DNA of 12,282 nt from DAOPXV01 sp035352535 (GTDB lineage: Bacteria > Muiribacteriota > UBA9980). Below, piece after piece: positions 1-7,143 of the stretch (positions are counted from its first letter, which is position 1; each line of letters opens with the position of its first letter). The translations under genes and the position numbers were made by a program. The stretch lies in the NCBI GenBank assembly GCA_964545075.1, contig CAZJFS010000136.1, positions 1 through 12,282 of the forward strand. The letters are read 5' to 3'. The notes beneath the pieces are model-generated. The model had not been told where the DNA came from. It saw only the letters and a list, made by a program, of their open reading frames with translations, and ran no database searches.

Positions 1-20
1 CCGATAAAATAAAAGGATTT

Positions 21-926
21 TTGAAGATCGAAACGCTCGAAGACCGTTATGAAATAAGAAAAATGATAAAAAGCATTTCCAGGAAAGAAGAAATGGAACA
101 GCTTATCAAGCAGCTTACCATGATAAATCAGCAGTCGTGTCTCGAACTGGTGATGGCCCTCAAAAACAAGCAGAGCGAAGAGGCGCTGGAGGCCATAACG
201 AAGGTCATAAAAAATACGGACGACAAAAAAGTCAAGGCGATATCCCTTAGAATAATAGGTCTTTCAAAAGCTAAATTCACCGTTCCTCTTTTATGTGAAT
301 GCGTAAAGGACCCAGACAAGCGTGTCCGCGCGAACGCCGTCGAGGCGCTGGCTGAACTTGGCAGCGAGGAAATAATAGAGATCATAAGGCCGCTTCTGAA
401 CGATTTCGATAACCGCGTCAAGGCGAATGCCGCCAAAGGATTGTGGAAGCTCGGCGGGGCAAGATCGCTTCAGATATTGAGAGAAATGATATCGGATAAC
501 GATAAATGGATGAGAGCATCGGCGGCTTACGCGTTAGGCGAAATTGGAGTTATACAGGTCGGCGAGATTCTTCAAACCGCCATAAATGACGTGGATAATG
601 ACGTGAAAGTCAACGTCATAAAAGCGCTCGGAAAGATAGGCGACGTAGGTTCGATCCAGGCCCTCACCGAAATGACCCGAAATAAGAGCGAGGATTGGAT
701 GGTCAGAAAAACCGCCATAGTTTCGCTCGCGAAGTCTAATTCGGAGCATGCCCATGATTTTTTGATCGACGAACAGAACAATAATTCCGAAACCGAGCTT
801 TACCGTGAAACTATAAAAGTTATTCTCGAGGAGGTTTTCAGTGAAGCCAATCTTAATCCAAGGCCAAGGGCGATCGGAACTGGTGGCGTCAAAAACGAAG
901 CGGAAGGCGGCGTTACCCTTGATTGA
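21..926 (+). CDS. HEAT-repeat protein, 5' end possibly outside the window
   Basis: The protein consists largely of about six HEAT/PBS-lyase-like helical repeats of roughly 31 residues (about residues 69-250). They carry recurring cores such as VRANAVEALAELG, VKANAAKGLWKLG, MRASAAYALGEIG and VKVNVIKALGKIG, with D/N-rich turns between helices. Such repeats form a curved scaffold for protein-protein contacts; no catalytic motif or signal peptide is visible, so it is probably cytosolic. The start is doubtful. The TTG at 21 has only a weak purine stretch (aaaagg) before it, the frame stays open to the window edge, and an in-frame ATG lies at 63, so the true gene may begin upstream. The last 86 nt overlap the next gene in another frame, which implies coupled translation. 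A binding partner cannot be named. Confidence 0.8.
   Translation: MKIETLEDRYEIRKMIKSISRKEEMEQLIKQLTMINQQSCLELVMALKNKQSEEALEAITKVIKNTDDKKVKAISLRIIGLSKAKFTVPLLCECVKDPDKRVRANAVEALAELGSEEIIEIIRPLLNDFDNRVKANAAKGLWKLGGARSLQILREMISDNDKWMRASAAYALGEIGVIQVGEILQTAINDVDNDVKVNVIKALGKIGDVGSIQALTEMTRNKSEDWMVRKTAIVSLAKSNSEHAHDFLIDEQNNNSETELYRETIKVILEEVFSEANLNPRPRAIGTGGVKNEAEGGVTLD
828..834 (+). promoter_or_regulatory. Strong ribosome binding site that decides the GTG start of the propeller gene
   Basis: GAGGAGG lies 6 nt before the GTG at 841, inside the HEAT gene. It is the reason for choosing a start that overlaps the upstream gene by 86 nt. The alternative starts (GTG 883, TTG 919, ATG 976) lack a comparable site, although TTG 919 has purine-rich sequence some 12 nt upstream. 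Confidence 0.6.
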
Positions 927-1965
927 CGCTCGCGGCGCCGGACGCCGGAGGAACCGCCCGTTTTTAATTATAATTATGGCCGTTTTGTCGGCGACGCTCT
1001 CAACGGGAATCTTCGGCACGGCTTCTGCTTTTGAATTCGATACCTATTCGAAGCGCTCTGATTATTTGAAATTTCTGGGCCATACGCTGCCGTCGAACAA
1101 CATCCAGTGCATATCGGCCGATCCGGAGGATAAAAATTCGATATTTATAGGTACGGATGCCGGGCTTTGTAAGTTTAACGGTAAAAGTTTCAGAATATAC
1201 GGCGTCGATTCAGGACTTTATAAAGAAGGCCCGATCGACGGCCATATAAATTGCGTTATATCCACGACGAATGAGGTCTGGGTCGGCACGGATGCCGGGC
1301 TTTCAAAGTATAACAAGCTTACTTCAAAATGGTCTCATTATGAAAAAAACAGCATATGCCCTATTCCGACCAACTATGTACAGTGCATGTATTATATAGA
1401 GCCGTTGCTTATAATAGGCACATGGGGCGAAGGCATCGTAATTTATGATACGAAGAGCGGCAAGTGGAAACCATACGCTCAGAAAAACGGGCTCGAAGCC
1501 AGATATATTTCGTCGATGGCTTATGATAACGTCCGTAACGTGTTATGGGTCGGTACTTATGACAGAGGTTTTTACAGCTTCAGCGAGGACCGTTTCGTTG
1601 AAATATCGGCAAAAAACTCCGATCTCGTTTCGGACCGTATCAACGCCGTGGCGGTTTCCGGGGGGAAAGTTTATCTGGGCACCCCGCTCGGGCTTTCCGT
1701 CTATGATGGCAAAAGCTTTAAAAACTATTCAAAAAAAAGCGGTTTCAATACCAACGTAATATTATCGATAAAGGTCGACGGATTTGACGTTTATATAGGG
1801 ACCGACGCAGGTCTTTATAAAATATATAACGATGTTATAACCCATTATCCTATATCGAATAACCTTTCAAACGGAAAACAGGCTCGCATCGTGTGCATTG
1901 AAGCGGCTGGTTCGAAGCTTTACGCTGGTACTCAACATTATGGATTGATCGAGATCAAAAAATAA
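841..1965 (+). CDS. Exported seven-bladed propeller protein of the two-component-regulator propeller type
   Basis: After an unusually long basic N-region (about residues 1-40, ending GRRRNRP) comes a hydrophobic stretch (41-59) and a likely signal peptidase site at ASA|F (residue 63), so the protein should be exported or membrane-anchored. The mature part holds seven regularly spaced blade signatures of the form (V/I)xxGTxxGL. Their GT pairs lie at residues 104, 149, 193, 238, 280, 320 and 363, a period of about 43. This matches Reg_prop-like ligand-binding sensor propellers. In known proteins such propellers usually precede a histidine kinase; here the chain ends directly after blade seven, so it is a stand-alone sensor or binding protein. 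It starts inside the HEAT gene and is followed after 7 nt by another exported protein. The ligand is unknown. Confidence 0.8.
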   Translation: MKPILIQGQGRSELVASKTKRKAALPLIDARGAGRRRNRPFLIIIMAVLSATLSTGIFGTASAFEFDTYSKRSDYLKFLGHTLPSNNIQCISADPEDKNSIFIGTDAGLCKFNGKSFRIYGVDSGLYKEGPIDGHINCVISTTNEVWVGTDAGLSKYNKLTSKWSHYEKNSICPIPTNYVQCMYYIEPLLIIGTWGEGIVIYDTKSGKWKPYAQKNGLEARYISSMAYDNVRNVLWVGTYDRGFYSFSEDRFVEISAKNSDLVSDRINAVAVSGGKVYLGTPLGLSVYDGKSFKNYSKKSGFNTNVILSIKVDGFDVYIGTDAGLYKIYNDVITHYPISNNLSNGKQARIVCIEAAGSKLYAGTQHYGLIEIKK

Positions 1966-1972
1966 AATTTTT

Positions 1973-3130
1973 ATGAGCGGATATTTTCATGAAAAAACTT
2001 CATATTTTCTAGTTTTATCGGCTTTCATGGCGGTTGCGCTCTCATTCTCGCCGGCCGCCGCCGGGAAATACGATCATGTTGAAAATCTTATCCCTTATGG
2101 TATTTTAAACATATCGGAAGATCATGAAAGCGTCTTTTCGCCGATGATACATTCCGCCGCGAAGCCTTTCGATGAAAAATACGCTTCGATAGGCGGCGCA
2201 ATAATGCCGATGATATATTTTTTATACGAAAAATATCCGCTTTATCCGGAAAGCGCGAGCCGCGGCGAGAACTTTGACGATAATATGTCAAAGTACATGC
2301 CTAAAATCTTAAATATCTCGCCGAAAATAGCCGCCAGGGCGCTGATGGAGCATCTCGCTTCGCCATCATTCTTCTTCTATGCGGGCGTTCTCTCAAATCT
2401 CACATTTTCAGGATACATAGACTTTTCGATAAAAGCGTTTCTTAAATATGAAAAGGCGCCCGTTCTCGTGTCAGTATTATCCTCTGATTTTAAATTTGAC
2501 GACTATCTCATATATTCGCATATCGAAGCTTCTGAATATTCGGTTTATCTTATATATTCTCCGCTGGCGCCTCCGGAGTCCAACAGCGCGATGTACGGCA
2601 AGATTCTGGTATATAAAAAAGACGAGATGCGCTTTCGCATTCTTGAAAAGAAAACGCCTTCAGGCGTAGCCTCGACGGCGGCCCTTATGGTCGTTTTTCA
2701 CGAAATAAGCGACGTATATTCCAAATTCGACAGGTTCGATAAATTTTCGCGTCCCGTATACGGCTTTTCTTCCGTATATGATTTTTTAAAGCTTCAGATA
2801 GAAAAAAAAATGATAAAGGACGAAGCTAAACTGAGAATGTACAGGCTTTTTTACTTTTTGCCGCAAGTCCGTCAAGCCGCGCTGGCGGACCTTCTTAAAA
2901 ACATAAAAATGACCGTTCTCGAACCCGTGCAGGTGTCATATATGAATAATCAGGGTGAATCCAGGCCGCTGTCGGTGGATATGGGGTTTAAGAATCAGCG
3001 CGAGCAGGAACAGGCCGTGATAAAAAAATTTACTCTTCTAAACGAAAAATATAAAAAAATGAATCTTATCCTTATTCCCAGACGGGAGTTCGATCTCGTG
3101 TATAAAAAGGTGAATTTTTCTTCGAATTGA
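1973..3130 (+). CDS. Exported protein of unknown family
   Basis: I do not recognise the family. The N-terminus has a signal-peptide-like hydrophobic segment (about residues 11-28) ending in AAA|G at residue 30. The rest is 355 residues rich in Tyr, Phe, Lys and Ser with no internal membrane span. The region around residues 265-310 is charged and probably helical, and the C-terminal 60 residues are lysine-rich. The start codon lies 7 nt after the propeller stop and lacks a clear ribosome binding site. A second ATG at 1989, out of frame by one, would give a more typical signal peptide start (MKKTSYFLV) if the A run at 1992-1997 had one more A. The gene is probably co-transcribed with the HEAT and propeller genes and may act with the propeller outside the cytoplasm (inference from position and export signals). 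Confidence 0.7.
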   Translation: MSGYFHEKTSYFLVLSAFMAVALSFSPAAAGKYDHVENLIPYGILNISEDHESVFSPMIHSAAKPFDEKYASIGGAIMPMIYFLYEKYPLYPESASRGENFDDNMSKYMPKILNISPKIAARALMEHLASPSFFFYAGVLSNLTFSGYIDFSIKAFLKYEKAPVLVSVLSSDFKFDDYLIYSHIEASEYSVYLIYSPLAPPESNSAMYGKILVYKKDEMRFRILEKKTPSGVASTAALMVVFHEISDVYSKFDRFDKFSRPVYGFSSVYDFLKLQIEKKMIKDEAKLRMYRLFYFLPQVRQAALADLLKNIKMTVLEPVQVSYMNNQGESRPLSVDMGFKNQREQEQAVIKKFTLLNEKYKKMNLILIPRREFDLVYKKVNFSSN

Positions 3131-3137
3131 GTTCCGT

Positions 3138-3761
3138 TTAATTCATCGAGTCAAGCGCGTAACCGTTAAGCACTGGAATTAGCATTCCTTCGGAAGCTTT
3201 CATCGAACTTATATATTCCGGCATTACCATCGATTCGTAAGACGCGCTTTGATTACCGGCCGCCGTTTTCACCGTTATCATTACCAGCGGTATATGCTTT
3301 TTCTGCCGTTCGACGGTGAATATCTTGAAATATATGTTTTTGACGCCGTCAAATATTTTCTGCGGCGGCTTTCCATGACCGTCTTTAAACATTATTTTTC
3401 CGCCCGACAGGTAGTATGTTTCTAAATTGACTTTCGGGCCGTCCGTGCCTTTATAATTTTTCATAGCCGTGTCTTCCACGAGATTGAACTCGATTCCGGT
3501 TGAGAGGCCGGTGGGAGCTTTTTCGCCTATACCGACCGTTTTAATTCCGGAGACGGCCGAGGCGATTTTTTTTCTGAAAAACGCTATTATCCTGCGCCCG
3601 TTTTTTTGTGATTCGAGCTGGTTAGTGCCTTCAGTGAATTGCTTCAGTCCCGCCGACAGCAGTCCATAGGCGCCCAAAAAAACTATCGTGCCAATCGATA
3701 TAGCGATTATTAATTCCACGAGAGTTATGCCTTTTTTTTTCGCCTTTATAATTTTCGTCAT
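3138..3761 (-). CDS. Prepilin-type protein, PilW/GspJ-like minor pseudopilin
   Basis: A short basic leader (MTKIIKAKKKG) is followed by the prepilin peptidase site G11|I12-TLVE, with the conserved Glu at mature position 5 and a hydrophobic helix to about residue 38. This is the class III signal of type IV pilins and type II secretion pseudopilins, cut and N-methylated by PilD-type peptidase. The helix then continues as an amphipathic segment (QLESQKNGRRIIAFFRKKIASAV), and a beta-rich globular part follows, as in PilW/GspJ-size proteins of about 200 residues. Ile instead of Phe at +1 is tolerated in the family. The start ATG comes 1 nt after the upstream stop (TAG-T-ATG) with GGAG about 8 nt before it, so translation is coupled. 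It is the last gene of the operon; its stop faces the convergent plus-strand gene at 7 nt. Confidence 0.85.
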   Translation of the reverse strand: MTKIIKAKKKGITLVELIIAISIGTIVFLGAYGLLSAGLKQFTEGTNQLESQKNGRRIIAFFRKKIASAVSGIKTVGIGEKAPTGLSTGIEFNLVEDTAMKNYKGTDGPKVNLETYYLSGGKIMFKDGHGKPPQKIFDGVKNIYFKIFTVERQKKHIPLVMITVKTAAGNQSASYESMVMPEYISSMKASEGMLIPVLNGYALDSMN

Positions 3762-3762
3762 A

Positions 3763-4158
3763 CTAATTCTCCACGAGCATCGCGAGCGGTACCGATACGT
3801 CTCTCCCGTTTTCTTTATAGGTCACGGTTACTTCAACGAGCGATAGCACATTTGAAAGTTTGGATATTCTGGTTTCCACGGCAAAATTATTCTTTTCGCC
3901 TTTTATTTCGTTCTTCGTCAGAGCGTCGAATTTCGACGCTCCGAGCGCGTTAACCTGATCCATGGTCATTATGGCAAGATTCAGCGCTACGGAGTTATTG
4001 TAGATCGTTTTCGTGCTTCTGGTGGTGAATATGAAAAGCTGAAATACTGAAACGGAAGCCATGGCGAGTATCGATGCCGCTATTATGACCTCCACCAGGG
4101 AAAATCCAGCTTTGATTTTTATTTTAAAAACATTTTTAATTAAATTCATATTTTTCAC
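3763..4158 (-). CDS. Prepilin-type protein, PilV/GspI-like minor pseudopilin
   Basis: The leader MKNMNLIKNVFKIKIKAG is followed by the prepilin peptidase site G18|F19-SLVE and a hydrophobic helix (19-41). Mature Phe1 and Glu5 are both present. At 131 residues, with the VEVIIAASILA-type helix, it fits GspI/PilV-like minor pseudopilins that initiate or cap pilus or pseudopilus assembly. The GTG at 4158 was chosen because a GCGGAAA purine stretch lies at suitable distance. An in-frame ATG at 4149 would shorten the leader by three residues without affecting the cleavage site. It lies 13 nt downstream of the GspK/PilX-like gene and 1 nt upstream of the PilW/GspJ-like gene. Confidence 0.85.
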   Translation of the reverse strand: MKNMNLIKNVFKIKIKAGFSLVEVIIAASILAMASVSVFQLFIFTTRSTKTIYNNSVALNLAIMTMDQVNALGASKFDALTKNEIKGEKNNFAVETRISKLSNVLSLVEVTVTYKENGRDVSVPLAMLVEN

Positions 4159-4171
4159 TAAATTTCCGCTT

Positions 4172-4963
4172 TTAATTTTTCATTATGATCGGTCCGAATG
4201 TAAGGCAATATTCGCCGTTTGACATTCTGTTGGCAAGTAAGGTCCCGTCCGGCATTACAAGCGCTCCTCTGAATTCAGGCGACTTTTCGGCTGCCTCCTT
4301 CGCCGCTTTCGGGTCAGCGCCCGTGAATACGCAAATTCCGAAATATCTGCTGTTGGTTATCATTGCCGGAGTATTTACAACGGCGAATATTCGATCGGGA
4401 TTGATCTCCAGGGCGGATACGCTGGATCGTTTATTATATGAAATAAGCGAAAGCCTGGCTATTATTTCGCCTTCGATTTTTGTATACAGCATTCCGGCGT
4501 TGAAATGGCCGCGCACTATGAAACGCGCGAATTTTTCGCCCTCCCGTCCGTTTTGAAAAGGCATAACCTCGGCGAGTTCAAAAACTATCCGAAGTTTTCT
4601 GTTCTTGAATTTTTCGAATACCTTTTCCATAAGTTTTTCGGTGGTTTCCACCCTCGGCTCGAAGAATTCATACGGCTTGATATTTTCGTCAGGATTGACT
4701 TTTTTCAGTTTCTGGATCATAATGGCGTTGTCGAAATTTAAAACGTATATGGCTTCGGTTATACCTGAGCGAAGGATCATTCTAGCCGCCTCGTAATCTT
4801 TTTCGCGTTCCAGGAGGTAGACCTGGCCGCTTAAATAATTGGCGTAGCCGAAACCGAATACGAATATGACTGAAAGTATTCCCATCACTATCAAAAGCGC
4901 GGAACCTCTATCGTTATGCTGATTTATTTTTTTCCCGAGTTTATTCGCCGGAGCGTTTAGCAT
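4172..4963 (-). CDS. PilX/GspK-like pilus assembly protein
   Basis: The N-terminus NDRG20|SALLIVMGILSVIFVFGFGYANYL resembles the PilX/GspK type: basic leader, Gly before the cut, then a hydrophobic helix lacking the Glu5 found in other pilins. A missing Glu5 is typical of the GspK tip pseudopilin. The following segment (LEREKDYEAARMILRSGITEAIY) continues as the usual helix with the R-S-G-type motif of these proteins. The remaining 190 or so residues form a globular part that is not assignable; at 263 residues it is somewhat shorter than typical GspK. The ATG overlaps the 3' end of the TPR gene by 23 nt and is preceded by AAAGGTG about 7 nt upstream. It probably forms a tip complex with the two following prepilins. 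Confidence 0.75.
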   Translation of the reverse strand: MLNAPANKLGKKINQHNDRGSALLIVMGILSVIFVFGFGYANYLSGQVYLLEREKDYEAARMILRSGITEAIYVLNFDNAIMIQKLKKVNPDENIKPYEFFEPRVETTEKLMEKVFEKFKNRKLRIVFELAEVMPFQNGREGEKFARFIVRGHFNAGMLYTKIEGEIIARLSLISYNKRSSVSALEINPDRIFAVVNTPAMITNSRYFGICVFTGADPKAAKEAAEKSPEFRGALVMPDGTLLANRMSNGEYCLTFGPIIMKN

Positions 4964-6980
4964 TCGCGTACACCTTTAATTTTTCTTTGATTTCTTCGTT
5001 ATCAGCGAATTTCTTAATTATTTCCGCCTTGAATCTTTCGACCATTTTCGCGTCATTTTTAAGATAACCTATCGCGAGCATGTTAAATAAAGCTTCTTTT
5101 GACAGCTGGTTTATTTTTAACGCCCTGTTGAAGTTTTCCGCCGCGGCGATGTAATCCGGCGGATTCTTGCTCATGGCTATTACCCCGAGGCTTATATAAG
5201 CCGGCTCGTAATTCGGATTTTTCGCCGTGCATTTTTTATAATAGTCGGTGGCGTCGATCAGGCATTGGTTCCATGGCGTGGAATGCGCTTCGAACTTATC
5301 CGAGATTCCCTGAAGGCAGCGGCCAATGTTGTAATTAGCCTCTATCAGATCGGCGTTAAGCGAAAGGGCTTTTTTAAAATTTTTCGCGGCTTCGTCAAAT
5401 TCCTTCGTTTTCATTTGCACTACGGCGTAATTATAGTACACGAGGGGGTCGCCGGGGAATCTTTTGACGGCGTCGTTAAACGCGGCGTTGAGTCCTCCCG
5501 CGTTTTTGGTCTCGCCGTAAGCTTCTATGAGCGCGAGAAGCGGTTCCACGCTGTCGGGGCGAATTTCGCGCCACCGGGAATAATATTCGACGGCCTCGCT
5601 ATATTTTAAAAGCTTGGCGGAGAGCCTTCCGGCGTTTATGCAGGCATATTCGTAAACCGCTTCCGGCGGTTTCGCTTCGATGACTTTTGCCAGATAGCTT
5701 ACCGCCTCGTCAAATTTTCGGTTTTTTTCACAAAAATACGCGCAGGCGGCCGAGGCTTTGAAGTCCGTCGCGGAATTTTTAGATATTTCAGCGAAATAAG
5801 GCGCCGCGCGTTCGAACAATCCGCCGTCCGCGGCGGCCGTGGTGAGAAGGTTCAATATATATGGCTTATAGCCACGCAGTTCTTTTTTTGAAAGCCTTTC
5901 AAGGCTTTCAAAAAGGTTTTTATATTCGTCAGGCGGCGTTGCTTTAGAAAGCCTGGCGTTCGCGAACTCATAATGAAGTTTCAAGTACTCTATATCCGTT
6001 ATGTTCATTAAGCCCGTTGCTTCTTTATTGAAATAGCCAGCGGCCGTTTTCATGTCTCCCGACGACACCGCGTTTCTTATTTCCGCGGCCCTGCTGAAAT
6101 ATGACGATGAGCGCAAGGATAAAATTTTATCCAGAATGCCGTTAGCCTCTATTATTTCATAATTTTCGCAGCAAAGCCTGTGCAGGTGGAAAAGCCCTTC
6201 GAGGTTGTCGGGATAGTCCTGGCAGAATTCGGACAGCGAAGCCCGGGCCTCTTTTTCATCGAATGCGTCTATTTTCAAAAGCGCGGCTTTGAGAGAACTG
6301 CTCTGGGTTAGCATTGAAAAAAGCTGCAATATGAAGAAACCGGCTATAATGACGGTCGCGACTATCGCGGCATACGTCATCGTTTTTTTATCTCTTATCT
6401 TTTCTCCGATAACGTCGGTTATAACAAGTCCTTCGGCGGGCTTATTCTTTTGTTCGATCTTCTCGACGCGTTTGCTGCTGGCCTGTTTTCTAAACAGCGC
6501 GGCGTTATCAAGCATTCGTTTGTAATCTACGTTGAGGGCGGCGCATTCCTTTTCAAGAAATGCTAGAAGTGCTTGATTTTTATGACTTTTAGAGGCGACG
6601 GCGAAATTCATCAGTTCGGAAAGTTCGCTTCTGTCGATAGTTCCGGCCACGAAAGAAAAGCACATATTGAGATTTTCGGCGTCCTCCTCGATAAGAAGAA
6701 CGTTTTTTATCTGGGCGGCGAGGCTTTTCGGGTTGAACTGATCGTAAAACGAAAGTGCGATTCTTCTTATGAACGGAAGATCGTTATGCAGAAGCTGTAA
6801 AAAGATGTTTTCGGCGACCGAGGGGTCGCTGTCGAAAATATTTTTTAATTCGCTGATAAGCAAAGATCTGTCGCGAGTCGTCTTGGCCTTCTTTAAGAAT
6901 TGAAGGACCCGCGTCTGGCGCTCTTCGTCGAGGTTTTCTTCTTTTATAAGTATATCTTTCGTTATTTTATCTATAGACAT
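4941..6980 (-). CDS. Bitopic membrane protein with HEAT-like N-terminus and TPR C-terminus
   Basis: Residues 1-195 are mostly helical, charged and HEAT-like (for example around 51-92), ending in a Lys/Arg-rich stretch. One hydrophobic span lies at about 202-224 (TYAAIVATVIIAGFFILQLFSML). Because basic residues precede it, the N-terminal part should be cytoplasmic and the C-terminal 450 residues exported. That part carries TPR-type helical pairs. The clearest are at 442-476, 513-545 (DPLVYYNYAVVQMKTKEFDE) and 591-624, and an insertion rich in His, Pro and Trp sits near 563-573. TPR proteins such as PilF/PilW lipoproteins assist pilus assembly in other bacteria, but this one is larger and has a span instead of a lipobox. 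It is the first gene of the pilin operon. No convincing ribosome binding site precedes the ATG, although a promoter lies just upstream. Confidence 0.8.
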   Translation of the reverse strand: MSIDKITKDILIKEENLDEERQTRVLQFLKKAKTTRDRSLLISELKNIFDSDPSVAENIFLQLLHNDLPFIRRIALSFYDQFNPKSLAAQIKNVLLIEEDAENLNMCFSFVAGTIDRSELSELMNFAVASKSHKNQALLAFLEKECAALNVDYKRMLDNAALFRKQASSKRVEKIEQKNKPAEGLVITDVIGEKIRDKKTMTYAAIVATVIIAGFFILQLFSMLTQSSSLKAALLKIDAFDEKEARASLSEFCQDYPDNLEGLFHLHRLCCENYEIIEANGILDKILSLRSSSYFSRAAEIRNAVSSGDMKTAAGYFNKEATGLMNITDIEYLKLHYEFANARLSKATPPDEYKNLFESLERLSKKELRGYKPYILNLLTTAAADGGLFERAAPYFAEISKNSATDFKASAACAYFCEKNRKFDEAVSYLAKVIEAKPPEAVYEYACINAGRLSAKLLKYSEAVEYYSRWREIRPDSVEPLLALIEAYGETKNAGGLNAAFNDAVKRFPGDPLVYYNYAVVQMKTKEFDEAAKNFKKALSLNADLIEANYNIGRCLQGISDKFEAHSTPWNQCLIDATDYYKKCTAKNPNYEPAYISLGVIAMSKNPPDYIAAAENFNRALKINQLSKEALFNMLAIGYLKNDAKMVERFKAEIIKKFADNEEIKEKLKVYANAKRSGE

Positions 6981-7015
6981 GATAAATCATCTTAAAACTC
7001 GGTATTTAATGCTTT

Positions 7016-7044
7016 ATTTTAAACTATTGCGTCAAATATGTCAA
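7016..7044 (-). promoter_or_regulatory. Sigma-70-type promoter of the TPR/pseudopilin operon
   Basis: Read on the minus strand, a perfect -35 box TTGACA (7039-7044) is followed after exactly 17 nt by TAAAAT (7016-7021). The expected transcript start is near 7009, giving a leader of about 28 nt before the ATG at 6980. Confidence 0.65.
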
Positions 7045-7052
7045 ATAAAATA

Positions 7053-7082
7053 TTGACAGTCTGGCGTTTTTGCTGTTATATT
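7053..7082 (+). promoter_or_regulatory. Sigma-70-type promoter of the YD-repeat gene
   Basis: A perfect -35 box TTGACA (7053-7058) is followed by TATATT (7077-7082) at 18 nt, or TTATAT one base earlier at 17 nt. The start would fall near 7089, about 55 nt before the ATG at 7144. Its -35 box is 8 nt from the -35 box of the divergent promoter. Confidence 0.65.
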
Positions 7083-7143
7083 AAATTTCATGAATTAAAT
7101 TATAAAATCGCCTTGCGATGATATTTGACTTGAAAGGAACGAT

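Noticed and set aside
949..990. Possible twin-arginine signal in the propeller protein (RRRNRPFLIII)
   Set aside because: The spacing does not fit the S/T-R-R-x-F-L-K pattern; a general secretion signal explains it better.
534..1019. Long minus-strand open frame opposite the HEAT and propeller genes
   Set aside because: The plus strand holds clear HEAT repeats and propeller blades over the same bases, and the minus-strand translation has no recognisable pattern or ribosome binding site.
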